Shown in pieces: positions 1 to 9,500 of a DNA stretch of 29,599 bases. Each line of letters begins with the position of its first letter. Positions within the stretch are counted from its first letter, which is position 1. The position numbers and the translations under genes are program-made. Under the pieces are notes generated by a model that had not been told where the DNA came from, did no database searches, and was given only the letters and a program-made list of their open reading frames with translations. Source of the DNA: JAEXNA01 sp050486105 (GTDB lineage Bacteria; Vulcanimicrobiota; Xenobia; Xenobiales; JADMJV01); the NCBI GenBank assembly GCA_050486105.1, contig JBJHCR010000041.1:1-29599 (forward strand). The letters run 5' to 3'.

Positions 1-599
1 CTCCGGTGCTCCATTTTTTGCCCCCATTGGGGGACACTGCCGTGAGAAAAGCTTGGCCAGAGGAACCGGGTGTGCTACTGCCGATATAAATCGTACCATC
101 GGCAGCCACTGCCGGCGAGGAGGAAACAGAGGCTCCCGGAAGGTTCACAATCTCCTCATCCTCTGTGCTCCATTTCCTAGTCCCATCAGGATTCACTGCC
201 GTGAGGTAGGCTGCACCACCTCCGTGACTGCCTATATAAACCGTGCCGTCCGCCCCCACCGCCGGGGAAGAGGAAACAGTGGTGCCCGGCAGGGCATCAT
301 CACCACTATTCGGAGTGCTCCATTTTCTGCTGCCATCGGGGTTTAGGGCCGTGAGATAGGCTTCGGTATCGGTAGTTGAAGGTCGCAGATAACTGCCGAT
401 ATAAACCGTACTGTCGGCAGCCACTGTCGGCGAGGAGTTGAGCCAATTCCCCGGCAGGTGCACGATGTCCCCCCCGTCTCCGGTGCTCCATTTTTTGCCC
501 CCATTGGGGGACACTGCCGTGAGAAAAGCTTGGCCAGAGGAACCGGGTGTGCTACTGCCGATATAAATCGTACCATCGGCAGCCACTGCCGGCGAGGAG
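1..599. repeat. 122-bp perfect direct repeat within propeller blades (1-122 and 478-599)
   Basis: Bases 1-122 and 478-599 are identical. The offset is 477 bp, which is 159 codons or exactly three blades of 53 residues. The two blades between them share the protein pattern but are diverged in DNA, so the identity points to recent duplication or gene conversion of a blade rather than to general conservation. Confidence 0.95.
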
Positions 600-1336
600 T
601 TGACAAGGGTTCCCGGCAGGGAATCGTCGCCATTTTCCGGGGTGCTCCAAAGGATCTCCCCAACGTTGCCCGAGGTGTCCACCGGGCTGCGGCCGGTTCG
701 TTGCAGGTCGCGGGCGAAGCCGGCCCAGGGGTGAGCCCCGTCTACGGTGAGAAAGGCTGAAGCCTGGGCCCTGAGGCCATAGGCATTGGTGGCTTCCGCC
801 ACCAGCAGATACAGGCCCGGCAGGCCTGGGGGGGTCCAGGACCAATCTGGCTCTTCCGAGGGCGGTGCCGGGACCGGCTCTACCCCGCCGATGGTCCAGG
901 CATAGCTCAACTCGGAATTTTGGGGGTCGGTGACGCTGGCCAAGATCTGGGTGGCGTAGGAGATGGGAGTGGAGAAGGTCAGGCTCTGGAAAATCGGCAC
1001 CTCAGCTCGAGTGAACAGCACCACCGTACCCACAGCCTGGCGCCCCTCGGAATCGGTCACCGTCACCGTGGCGGTGGTGGAGTCTCCTTGCGACCCCTCG
1101 GCAAGAGCCGGAGCTTCCACGGTGACGGTGGCGGCGTCCTCATCGCCGGTGATGGTCCAGTCTACTGAAGCCAATTCCCAGGAGTAGGTCAGGGTGAGAT
1201 TTTGAGAACTCTGAGCCTGCACCGTCACCGTGATCTCTGAACCGGGAGCCGCGGGCAAGGGCGAGGTGCTCAAGCTGCCTATGACGGGGACGGTCGGTCC
1301 AGGGGGTCCCTGGGGGCCTTCTGGGCCTTCTGGGCC
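1..1336 (-). CDS. PQQ-like beta-propeller lipoprotein, C-terminal part (out of frame with its N-terminus, runs off window)
   Basis: This reading frame is open from the collagen-like repeat near 1336 to the window edge. It reads GPEGPEGPQGPPGPTVPVIG, then two Ig/PKD-like modules (about 1260-1000 and 1000-735, the second containing DWSWTPPG), then propeller blades of about 53 residues. The blades repeat the pattern SSPAVAADGTIYIGS followed by AVSPNGGKKWST, which is typical of PQQ-like (PQQ_2) propellers. At least four blades are visible and the protein continues past position 1. It is the continuation of the lipoprotein that starts at 1791, but a shift at the C4 run 1335-1338 separates the two frames. 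It is probably an outer-membrane-anchored periplasmic or surface propeller protein; the ligand is unknown. The frame and the fold are clear; whether the shift is real or an assembly error is not. Confidence 0.85.
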
Positions 1337-1791
1337 CCTTCTGGGCCTGCGGGCCCCTCGGCTCCAGGCTCCCCAGGGGTCCCTACCACAACCACGGTGA
1401 CCACCCCTCCATCTTGCAGATTCACCGGGCTCTCGAAGACCCACAGAACCTCACCCCCCTGCCGATCTAAAGCCTGCACCTCAACTCGAGAAAGAGCCGT
1501 GGAGACGGGCACCTCCAAAGCACCTTGGCCACCTGGGTTACTCGGGGGCGAAAACTGTTGGGGCCCGAACAGCACATTCCCATCGGCATCCCAACCTGTG
1601 ACCAGCAAAAACGCTCCTTCAGCGGCCTCGCCATAGAACAGCAGTCGAAGGATGGCGGTTCCCGCTTGTTCCCCAGGCTGCTGGAGACTCGACTCCTGGG
1701 AAGTGGAAGCGAACACCTCCTGCCCACTCTGGGACCCACAACCGGCCAAAAGCAGACCAAAACATAAAAACGTGACAATTCGACCCAGCAC
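1279..1791 (-). CDS. Lipoprotein N-terminal part ending in a frameshifted collagen-like repeat
   Basis: The GTG start at 1791 is preceded by GAGGAGG a few bases upstream. The first 18 residues form a lipoprotein signal peptide with the lipobox LLLAGC, so Cys18 would be lipidated. A predicted beta-rich domain of about 110 residues follows, then GEPGAEGPAGPEG, a short Gly-X-Y collagen-like stretch. In this frame the collagen pattern collapses into a basic tail (AQKAQKAPRDPLDRP) and stops at 1279. The other frame continues the Gly-X-Y pattern and the propeller seamlessly. The local 9-bp repeat (tgggccttc on the plus strand) has one copy with two extra C bases, which accounts exactly for the shift. 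As written, the 170-residue product would be a truncated lipoprotein lacking its propeller. Confidence 0.8.
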   Translation of the reverse strand: MLGRIVTFLCFGLLLAGCGSQSGQEVFASTSQESSLQQPGEQAGTAILRLLFYGEAAEGAFLLVTGWDADGNVLFGPQQFSPPSNPGGQGALEVPVSTALSRVEVQALDRQGGEVLWVFESPVNLQDGGVVTVVVVGTPGEPGAEGPAGPEGAQKAQKAPRDPLDRPSPS

Positions 1792-2062
1792 ACCTCCTCC
1801 TCAAAGCACACCTCTGTCAGAGACGCTCCAACCAAAACCCAAAGAATGGGCAAAGTTCCGTGCGGTCGTGGTGTAGGCTCAGGATTTTTCCTAAGCCGAA
1901 AAACGAAACATCCTTGGGCGACGCGGCCAAGGTCGAGCCACCCATACTCCTTGCTGCACCCAGCACCCCTAAGCAATTTGTGCGCTAATGATTTCACCAT
2001 TCATCATCCAGCTCCTGTTAGGGAGGTCGAGCCTGCCTCTCCACTGAACGGGCTTCTCGGCT

Positions 2063-2479
2063 TCATGCGAGAGGATTGACCGCGATTACGCCTCCGTAGT
2101 TCTGGCCCGTACTGAGCTCCTCGGTCCACAACTCTTTAGCCCCAGCCTGTTGAGCTGCCGCCACGATCGAGGTATCCCAAAAAGAAAGGCCCCACCGCTG
2201 CTGCGCTGTGAATGCCCGACGAAGAACTGTCTCGTTGTTGCTTACTACCCGCCAAGAAAGATAACGCTTGACTGTGTCTACTGAGTCTTCCAAGCTGACT
2301 CCTTTTCGGACTAGGTTCACATGCATCTCCTGGAGCACCTGAACGCTCAGAATAGGCACCTCGCGCCGCTCCCAAACTCGCCGAACAAGTTCACGTGCCG
2401 TCTGGTGCTTATGGCCTGCCTCGAGATCGTGGGCGTATATCAGAATGTTGGTGTCAACAAAAACATCAATTGCGTTCAT
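2063..2479 (-). CDS. PIN-domain ribonuclease toxin (VapC-like)
   Basis: This small PIN-domain protein is predicted to be a Mg-dependent RNase toxin. The N-terminal motif VFVDTNILIYAHD carries the first catalytic Asp. A central Glu lies in LQEMHVNLV, and SFWDTSIVAAA carries a later acidic residue before the C-terminal WTEEL. At about 138 residues it is normal for the family. ATG at 2479 is preferred; a GTG at 2491 is an in-frame alternative. It overlaps the end of the upstream ribbon-helix-helix gene by 14 bp, the usual translationally coupled antitoxin-toxin order. The RNA target cannot be read from the sequence. No mobile-element boundary is visible around the pair. Confidence 0.9.
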   Translation of the reverse strand: MNAIDVFVDTNILIYAHDLEAGHKHQTARELVRRVWERREVPILSVQVLQEMHVNLVRKGVSLEDSVDTVKRYLSWRVVSNNETVLRRAFTAQQRWGLSFWDTSIVAAAQQAGAKELWTEELSTGQNYGGVIAVNPLA

Positions 2480-2702
2480 GGATATGCTCACGGGTCAGCG
2501 GCATACCGCCTGCGTTTAGCCCCCGATCGAGAGCCTTGAGCGCCTCCCGCCTGGAGCGCTCATAGGCATCCTCCCGACTGAGCGCCCGGACAATCAGGTC
2601 TGAGACCCAGGCAGAAACAGATTTGTTCTCATCGACAGCCACATGCCGAACCCGGTGCAAAAGTTCTTGGTCAAGTTTGAGGGTGATATTCTTCTTCACC
2701 AA
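2466..2702 (-). CDS. Ribbon-helix-helix antitoxin of the PIN toxin
   Basis: This protein of 77-78 residues begins with a beta strand (KKNITLKLDQELL) followed by two helices (RHVAVDENKSVSAWVSDLIV), the ribbon-helix-helix DNA-binding fold. A charged C-terminal tail (residues 45-78) would wrap the toxin. The start is TTG 2702 or GTG 2699; no strong Shine-Dalgarno distinguishes them. The stop overlaps the toxin start. By family behaviour it should neutralise the toxin and autorepress the operon; no operator palindrome was identified. Confidence 0.88.
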   Translation of the reverse strand: MVKKNITLKLDQELLHRVRHVAVDENKSVSAWVSDLIVRALSREDAYERSRREALKALDRGLNAGGMPLTREHIHERN

Positions 2703-2771
2703 TTTAGTCTAGGAGCTGGCACAGAAAAGGTCAAGCACACTTTCTGTGCGCTCGATTTCCGTATAAGTGAT

Positions 2772-3185
2772 CTAAAGCCGCCGACGCAATCCGGTGAGAA
2801 GGAAAACCAAGGCGATCCAAATTCCCTTGATGCTTCGATAAAACCCGATGAGGATGACGGTCATCAAAAACATAAAGAAGAACAGTAAGAATCCCGGTGA
2901 CCAGTCGGTCCAAGCGTAGGCTGCCACTACACCTATAAGCGAGGGAATGAGAGTCAAAAAGTACCCAACGGCGATCACTCCCAGCTCATCACCGGGATAG
3001 GGCTGATATAGGATCGAGCAGTTCGGGCACCGTTTGAACATGGTGAACCCCTTCTCGAACAAGGGCCCCTGTTCGCAACGCGGACAACGGGCTCTGGCTC
3101 CAATAAAGAATAGCTTCCTAAGCCACCAGACGAACAGAAACACAGCTCCCTTGGGCCTTTGCGGAATATCGATGTCCTTGCTCAT
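2772..3185 (-). CDS. DUF983 family zinc-ribbon membrane protein
   Basis: The 137-residue protein starts at ATG 3185, chosen because the longer frame upstream has no family-like sequence. Two CxxC knuckles (Cys34/Cys37 and Cys53/Cys56, in RARCPRCEQG and KRCPNCSILY) form a probable zinc ribbon. It is followed by YQPYPGDELG and two hydrophobic segments at roughly residues 67-92 and 97-130. This layout is characteristic of DUF983, a family of small inner-membrane proteins of unknown function that is sometimes found near cytochrome oxidase genes; no such genes are present here. It is divergent from the gene at 3352. Confidence 0.85.
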   Translation of the reverse strand: MSKDIDIPQRPKGAVFLFVWWLRKLFFIGARARCPRCEQGPLFEKGFTMFKRCPNCSILYQPYPGDELGVIAVGYFLTLIPSLIGVVAAYAWTDWSPGFLLFFFMFLMTVILIGFYRSIKGIWIALVFLLTGLRRRL

Positions 3186-3245
3186 GCTCGGGAATCTTCT
3201 CGAGAGTGAACTCCAGAGCCTGGCAGAAAATGAGAAAGACGCCAG

Positions 3246-3251
3246 TATAAT
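3246..3251 (+). promoter_or_regulatory. Possible -10 box for the 3352 operon
   Basis: A perfect TATAAT lies about 100 bp upstream of the GTG at 3352, in the gap between divergent genes. The -35 region is weak (TGGCAG with a 19-bp spacer), so this is only a candidate. Confidence 0.25.
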
Positions 3252-3351
3252 GCTCCTGCCCCCTGGAAGCTGAGGCAACAGGAAGTGAAAAACTGGCGGT
3301 GAAGCCAAAGACTGCGCCTAGGTAAGGGAGCACAGAAACGAGGAGAGCATC

Positions 3352-4440
3352 GTGGATCAGATCGCAGCAGCCCTAAATGTCATCAACAACGTGTCTTTGA
3401 GCGGACTGTCTACCTCGATCAACCCTACTCAGGGGGCGCGTCTTACGATCGACGGAGCCCTGGATAGCTTGAAGCTCACAGCCTCGGACGGAAGTTTGGC
3501 AGGGGTAACCGTCGTTTCCGAAGGGTTCGGAATCGAAGGACTCGACCTCCCTACGCCTGAGGACCCAAGCATAGCACTGGATCCTTACGTGGAGCATCTC
3601 GAAGTGACTCTGGCTCCGGATCTTTTCCGAAGATTGGCCGTCTTCACTAGGGAAAAGGTGTTGGAAGGTTTTCATGAGGTGGTCGATAGAATCACTCTAG
3701 ACACCTTTGAGATGGCCATTCGCCTAACCTCGGAGAAGGTTCTCCACCTCGACCTCTCACTGAAGGCCGTGGCTCTCTGTCAGGAGGCCGAGGAACTCAT
3801 CAGAATCAAAGATGTCTCCGTATCCATTCTCCACTTTGACACCAAGAAACCCCCAAAAGTTGCTCTGGAGTCCAGTGTCGTGGTTCTTAGAAGCGCCTTG
3901 ATTGAAATCGAGCAGAGCTTTTTTGAGCGGGCGATCTCGGCCAGCCAAAGCGAGATCCCCCCACCCTTGGAAAGACTGCGAATCGAACTCCCTGGTCCCA
4001 AGATGGTGATCGACGGCTCCGCCAGGCTCAAGGTCCCCATCAGCTTCAGAACCGATCTCCGCCTGGAAACCGAAAACGATCTATTTGGCATATACTTCGA
4101 CCGCTTCTATATCCCAGGAACAAACATGAAGCTCCCCGGGTTCACCAGAAACGTTCTCCTAGGCATCTTTCGCGGCTTTATCGAAAAGAAGATGAGGGGA
4201 CTCGTAGAGGCCTCCAACGAATCTCTACGAATAAACCCTTGGATCAAGATTCCGGTGAAAATTGTTACCCGGGTCGAAAAATTTGCGGTGCAAGACGGGA
4301 AAATTGTCATCGCCTTTTGCCAGCCCACGGACCGCGAGATTCCAGCAAAAGGTGTTGAGCAAACTCGCCTAGCCGAACGCCGAGATACAGCAGATTCGAC
4401 GTCCTCCCCCCTGGCCCCCGGACCAGCCATTTACTCTTGA
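3352..4440 (+). CDS. Uncharacterised protein, possible lipid-binding beta-rich (LmeA/TULIP-like) fold
   Basis: The start is GTG 3352, preceded by GAGGAGAG at 3340-3347. The 362-residue product has no signal peptide or membrane helix. It alternates amphipathic strands and short helices, for example LTIDGALDSLKLTASDGS and VIDGSARLKVPISF. It ends with a polar, probably disordered tail after about residue 325. The repeated ID-GxA-LxVxxS style of strand recalls LmeA/DUF2993-type lipid-binding proteins, but this is a weak resemblance and I do not claim membership. It sits 15 bp upstream of the membrane PP2C phosphatase and the two are very likely cotranscribed. Confidence 0.8.
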   Translation: MDQIAAALNVINNVSLSGLSTSINPTQGARLTIDGALDSLKLTASDGSLAGVTVVSEGFGIEGLDLPTPEDPSIALDPYVEHLEVTLAPDLFRRLAVFTREKVLEGFHEVVDRITLDTFEMAIRLTSEKVLHLDLSLKAVALCQEAEELIRIKDVSVSILHFDTKKPPKVALESSVVVLRSALIEIEQSFFERAISASQSEIPPPLERLRIELPGPKMVIDGSARLKVPISFRTDLRLETENDLFGIYFDRFYIPGTNMKLPGFTRNVLLGIFRGFIEKKMRGLVEASNESLRINPWIKIPVKIVTRVEKFAVQDGKIVIAFCQPTDREIPAKGVEQTRLAERRDTADSTSSPLAPGPAIYS

Positions 4441-4455
4441 GAACTGGAGAATAGC

Positions 4456-5496
4456 ATGCTCAAAGTCTCCACCATCTTCGTTCAGGCCGATCAAGACAAG
4501 AGAGTTGAAAAACTCTTGCGCTGGGGAGCGGCTCTAGCCATTTCTGCGGCAACATTCGGCCTTCTCGCTGTTCTGGCCAGAGAGCGAAAACCCGAACCAG
4601 GTTACGCTGAATCCTCAGAAACAGGCGATCAGCAGTCATCGGAATCCGATTCGAACTCTGTGGACTCTAGCCCAACCGAGAATGAGGCTTCGAGCCAGAT
4701 CTCAAGCGGCAGTCTCGTGCTGGAAGGCATAGAATTGTTCGGGCTGACTCACACCGGGAACCTTCGCTCCAACAACCAAGACACATTTCGGATCCTCCCC
4801 CTCCCGAACCTCGGCCCCGATTATGCCTTGCTCCTGGTCTGTGACGGTATGGGAGGGCACGCTGGAGGTGAAGTGGCTTCAGACATAGCCGCCAACATCA
4901 TTGCCAGTGGCCTGGACAGGCAGCGCTCCAGTGATCCCCGAGAACTCTACGAAGCTCTCGAGTCGGCATTGAAGCGGGCCGATGCCGCCATTGAAATGCG
5001 CTCCTCCAAGCAGCGTGAACTCCAAGGAATGGGGACTACCGCAGTGGCAGCGGTCATTCACCGCCGCGGATACGTGCACTGTCACATCGGCGACTCGAGG
5101 CTCTATCACCTGGCAGGACAAGAACTCGTCTATCAGACCAAAGACCATTCGGTGGTGCGCTATCTTCTCGAAGAGGGAATCATTAGTGAGTCTGAGGCCA
5201 AAGAGCACCCTTACCGCTCCCATCTCACTTCGAGCTTGGGCGGAGGAAAGGAAGCCAACCGCTTGACTATCGAGCCTCAATGGAGCGATACGACTTCGCC
5301 ATTACGAAGCTGGGCACCCGGGGACTGTCTGCTCTTATGCAGCGATGGTCTCAATTCTGAACTCGGAGAAAACGAGATCGTCAGGCACCTCATCGGTGCC
5401 CAAGACAGCAAGACCGCCGCCCACAAACTCCTAGCCAAGACTTTGGAAGCAGGGGCTCGAGACAACGTAACCATCATTGTCGCCACCCATCACTAA
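4456..5496 (+). CDS. Membrane-anchored PP2C-type serine/threonine phosphatase
   Basis: This 346-residue protein has one N-terminal transmembrane helix (about residues 22-42), a Ser/Glu-rich linker to about residue 88, then a bacterial PP2C (Stp1/PrpC-like) catalytic domain. The metal-binding motifs are all present: NNQDTF, VCDGMGGHAGGE, GMGTTAVAAV, HIGDSRLYHL, LLCSDGL and GARDNVT (residues 333-339). The domain should remove phosphate from Ser/Thr targets of Hanks-type kinases. The TM helix lies upstream of the catalytic domain, the reverse of many PrpC proteins, which are soluble. No partner kinase is in the window. GGAG at 4446-4449 precedes the ATG. It converges on hpt across a 38-bp palindrome. 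Confidence 0.95.
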   Translation: MLKVSTIFVQADQDKRVEKLLRWGAALAISAATFGLLAVLARERKPEPGYAESSETGDQQSSESDSNSVDSSPTENEASSQISSGSLVLEGIELFGLTHTGNLRSNNQDTFRILPLPNLGPDYALLLVCDGMGGHAGGEVASDIAANIIASGLDRQRSSDPRELYEALESALKRADAAIEMRSSKQRELQGMGTTAVAAVIHRRGYVHCHIGDSRLYHLAGQELVYQTKDHSVVRYLLEEGIISESEAKEHPYRSHLTSSLGGGKEANRLTIEPQWSDTTSPLRSWAPGDCLLLCSDGLNSELGENEIVRHLIGAQDSKTAAHKLLAKTLEAGARDNVTIIVATHH

Positions 5497-5544
5497 GCAA
5501 GCCCCAACGCCTGAGTCCATCAAGGCTGAGTGTCCACAGGCCCT

Positions 5545-5582
5545 AAGGATCTGGCCAGGAAGTACTTCCTGGCCAGATCCTT
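5545..5582. terminator. 38-bp perfect palindrome, probable bidirectional terminator
   Basis: Bases 5545-5563 are the exact reverse complement of 5564-5582, with no unpaired loop (centre GTAC). It fills most of the space between the convergent PP2C and hpt genes. There is no clear T-run, so termination is inferred from position and stem strength. The central 22 bp (5553-5574) match the palindrome at 21534-21565 apart from two compensated base pairs. Confidence 0.75.
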
Positions 5583-5584
5583 GG

Positions 5585-6145
5585 CTAGGGCTTTTCGAAA
5601 CGCGAAGGGTCGAGAACGCCAATGTAGGGCAGATTGCGGTAAAAGGACAAGTAGTCCAAACCATAGCCCACCACAAAATGGTCCTCGATGGTGAACCCCA
5701 AATACTCGATCTCCAAGGGCAAAGTTCTCCGGATTGGCTTGGACAAAAGGGAACAGATCTTCAACGATTTGGGCTGACGAATCTCAAGTGTGCGCCGAAG
5801 AAAATCCAAGGTCAGTCCGGTGTCCACGATGTCTTCAACGATAAGAACATGGCGTCCCTCGATGTTCTCCTCCATGTCTTTGACCATTCTGACCACCCCA
5901 CTGCTCCGGGTTCCGTGCCCATAAGAGGAGATGCTGATGAAGTCCACAGCGCATCGGATGGTCAAGTGCTTCATTAGGTCCACAGTAAAAAGCGTGGACC
6001 CTTTAAGAACGCACAAGAGGATCAGGTCCTGACCTGCGTAATCGCGATTGATCGCTTCAGCAAGTTCGGCGACGCGCTTTTGTATTGTGTCCTCGTCGAG
6101 GAGCACCTGGGACAACTCATCTGGCATATGGCTGGTGTGAGGCAT
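5585..6145 (-). CDS. hpt: Hypoxanthine phosphoribosyltransferase
   Basis: This purine-salvage enzyme joins hypoxanthine or guanine to PRPP, giving IMP or GMP. The PRPP-binding motif VLIVEDIVDTGLT lies at about residues 100-112, with the acidic pair Glu104/Asp105. The LKGS loop is at 47-50, and SSYGHGTRSSG matches the flexible catalytic loop. At 186 residues the length is normal. ATG 6145 is preferred because GGAAAGG lies just upstream; ATG 6127 would also fit the family. In many bacteria hpt sits beside tilS and ftsH. Here all three are in the same strand block but hpt is separated from them by the patatin gene. Confidence 0.95.
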   Translation of the reverse strand: MPHTSHMPDELSQVLLDEDTIQKRVAELAEAINRDYAGQDLILLCVLKGSTLFTVDLMKHLTIRCAVDFISISSYGHGTRSSGVVRMVKDMEENIEGRHVLIVEDIVDTGLTLDFLRRTLEIRQPKSLKICSLLSKPIRRTLPLEIEYLGFTIEDHFVVGYGLDYLSFYRNLPYIGVLDPSRFEKP

Positions 6146-6210
6146 GCCTTGGCCTTTCCAACCGGCCGATGGTTATCCTCTAGAAGATCTCACCCAATGT
6201 CCCCAGTCTC

Positions 6211-6501
6211 TTAGGCTACTGGAGACAGGAGTGCAATCAAGACCGACTGTCCTAGAGCCACGAAGGACAGGGCCAGAAGAACCCAACGCCAAACTCGATG
6301 GCTCTTGTAGGGCATTTGCACGGAGCCAAGGAGAAGCAGCATGGAAACCACTTGAAGAACCAAGGTTTCAAGCTCGACCCGACCTACTCCATGGCCGGAA
6401 AATGATACTGGGCCTATGGCCAAGAGCCATAAACAGCCACAAAAAACGGCGAACAGACCGAAGTTGAGAAGAGAAATGTAAGGGACCCGAACACTCTGCA
6501 C
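6211..6501 (-). CDS. Small three-helix membrane protein, unknown function
   Basis: The 96-residue product has three hydrophobic segments (about residues 9-30, 45-60 and 70-92). It starts at GTG 6501 with AGGGGA about ten bases upstream. The middle loop QMPYKSHRVWRW is positively charged. No family is recognised. It lies between hpt and the patatin gene on the same strand, 40 bp after the patatin stop, so it may be cotranscribed with the patatin gene. Confidence 0.65.
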   Translation of the reverse strand: MQSVRVPYISLLNFGLFAVFCGCLWLLAIGPVSFSGHGVGRVELETLVLQVVSMLLLLGSVQMPYKSHRVWRWVLLALSFVALGQSVLIALLSPVA

Positions 6502-6541
6502 CTAGTTTTTTTCCCCTGGCGAGGCAAGGATTCCTACTTGC

Positions 6542-9500
6542 TTATGATTTTTTTTCAACTTTCTCGAATCGGCGTTGTTCGTACTCTTCCGAACCCGCCG
6601 ACAAAGCTGCCGAGCCTGCCGATCGGCCCAACTCAAAGATATCGGTCATTTCATTTGTAGGTGGCTCGAAGTGAAAGCCGCGAGAGTCTCGATGAAAATG
6701 GCCAAGCCCATCACCAACTCCCTTTTGATTGTCCATATAACGGTCGAAGAGATCTGCGGCAACGTTACCCACGAAACTCGGAGGGCGAAGCTTCTGGCGA
6801 ATGATCTTATCGCCGGCCTCTTTATTGAGAATCGGAAACCCGGCTTCCCGAGCGTGCAGGATCCCCATCAGCGAGAGGTCTTCATCACTACCTTGAATCA
6901 CCGGAAGCCTCTGTTCACTGGGACGCACCAAGTTCAGGGCCACCACCGCCCGACTCACTCCGGAACTCTTGACTCCCTGCAAGTAGGTGTCGAGTTGAGG
7001 GGCGAACTTCGCATAAAGATCTCTATTGTGGGCATCGATCAAGTCCAGATTTCCCGTATCGAAGTTCAGAGTGTCCAAATTAACCCACTCTCCGGTCTCC
7101 GGATGTCTGGTTCGAGTGTGGGCAGGCAAGAGCAATAGAGAACGGCGTTCTTCGAGATTCTCAGCGGAACTGATGGAGAGATTGTCCACCGTACCCCCGT
7201 CAGCAAGTTGCATCCGAGCAAAAGAAAGCTCTCCATCAGCAGTGGTATTGGCTATCTGAAACTGAGGTGATTGGAAGAAGGCTGGTACGGCTGCAGAAGC
7301 AGCCAGAGCACCTGCCACGTCGAAATGGGGAGTGTTCTCAGTGCTGAAAACGAAACGCCCGTCGCTGTCCAAGTGATCGCGCAGAGGATGGTCCTCAGGT
7401 AGGTCGGTGTTCATGACCGTGGTCACCAACTTTAGGCGATGCGGAAGGTCAGAGAAAAGGACTGGCCTCCCCTCGATGCCCAACTTTTGAGACAGCAAGT
7501 CGTGGAAGGTCTGATACATCTTCTGGGTTGAGAAGAGCCCAGTGCGATCCACTCCTCGAGCCTTAGGGTCGACCCCTCCCAAAAGCCAGGCGGCATCCGA
7601 ATTGAAACCTTTAAAGTCGATGCTCTCGACGATAGGCCGAAGCTCGTCCGGACGAAAGCCTGCCGCCAAGAGTAGGGCGACCATAGAACCAGCAGAGGTT
7701 CCCACATACTCATCTATTTCGTAGCCGGCCTGACCTTTGTCGAGAGCCGTCTCAAGCTGCTTCAAGCACTCGACGTAGGCGAACCCGCGACCCCCACCGC
7801 CTTCGAAGACTTGAGAGATCTTCATAGGAGAAGGGTCGTCAGGGTTCCCAAGCCGAACCGAAACTTGGCTGCTGGTTCTCAGGGGCGAAATCGTTGCCGC
7901 GTTGTCGGGAGGGACAAAATGCTCGCTCACCCCTAGGGATTCACTGCCAATCTGCCCGGACAATTTGCTCATGTAAGGCTCAATGTCACCATAGCGGGTA
8001 TCCAAGGTGGCCATCAGCTCCAGGAGAGCGCCGTGACGGCGAGCTTCCATGCCCACCACTCCTTTGGGGTCTTGCCGAGCAGCCTTGTCTAGAGCTTCCA
8101 AGCCTTTGAGAAGCCCCTCTTTATCGTGAGTCCCGAACAGAGCCTTGTGGACTTCGAGCCCTGGGTAAGCTGCTCCCAAACGGTCTCGGAGCCGCTGCTC
8201 TCGAGCTTCCACATCAGCTTGACTCGCCTTTGCTTGCTCTCGCAAAGCGCTCTTGAGTTCGCGGCGATGCTCAATTCCCACGCCGGTTAAAGTTCGGTCG
8301 ACCACCTCACCTAAGGCCACCGCCCGATCGTACGGGCGTCGCTCTACGGCGTACTCTCCCGAAGGGATCAGCTCTGACACCTCAGGAGCATCAATGGGAG
8401 CCACTTGGCCATACAAGGCGTCTCCAGATTTTCGAAGATTGAGTTCAAACAGAAGACCAGGGAGGGGATCCGTCAATCGCTGCCTGTTCGGACGGGACGA
8501 TTCCCGGACGGTTTTGACCCAATGACTCTGCAATCCGGTGACCACGTCTCGGTCCAGGGCTACCAGAGCGTCAACGTAGGCGTAGGTGCCCTCACTTTCC
8601 CTCAGTCCCTCGAGTTGCTCAGGAATCTTGGCAACCAGCGGACGATGTGACCAGGGCCCTAAGCCCTGACTGCCCCCAAGCCAAGGAGAGCCTAGGTCTT
8701 CCCGCAACTTGTCCACGAGCATTGAGGCTACTGGACTAGAACTCTTGAAGTAAGGCTCGAGCTCCTGAGAGAGAGCTTCCTGTCGCACCGTCAACCAAGC
8801 CAGATATCTGCCGGGCTCAGCCAACTGCCCCCCTAGAGGGTTGTGGCGCTCAGTGATGGACTCCAAGGTCCTCTTGGCAACGTACTCGGTTCCAGTGAAA
8901 GTCGAATAGTCGCCATCGAGGTCCACGAAAACCGGAAGTCGACCCTTTTCAACGGACCGTTCAAGGGTGCTCCAAATGATCGATCTCTGGTCGTCAGGGG
9001 GAAACGGATTGGTGGGAGGGCGATCTTCAGAGTTCCAGAGCTCGGTGACCGAGTCGGCCTGAGCTTGCAGCTTTTCACCCAGAAAAACGAAGGCCGCCGG
9101 AGGCTCTCCCGGAGCCCGATACGGCATCTTGGCCAGTTCTCTGATGAAGGGAGCGGTGGTCTTAAATCCATTTTCATCATTCACCGGGGCGAGAGCCTTA
9201 AAATAATGCTCCTCTACGTCTCGCAATCCGGTCAAGGACAGTCCGAGAGCCTGCTGCACCGGCCCCGAAATCGAGCCCAGAACCGCGCCCATGGTGTTGG
9301 CATAAGTCTGGGGACGTTGATCCCGAAGCCAGTCTAGAGGGGGTTGCGGAGCTTCACCCTTACGAAGGCCATCCAAGGTGGAGAGTTCGCGAGCCAGCAC
9401 GATGTGCCCCAAGGCCGGCCCAATAGACAATGCCAGCTTAGCGCTCTGGAAAGCTTGACCCAGAATGCCCCCTAGCCGTTTAAGGAGAGAGGGTTTCTTC

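Noticed and set aside
1467..2000. Minus-strand open frame of 177 codons
   Set aside because: It overlaps the well-supported lipoprotein start in another frame, is rich in Cys/Arg/Trp, and has no domain-like pattern.
2063..2702. Toxin-antitoxin pair as part of a mobile element
   Set aside because: No integrase, transposase, terminal repeats or attachment-like duplications are seen nearby.
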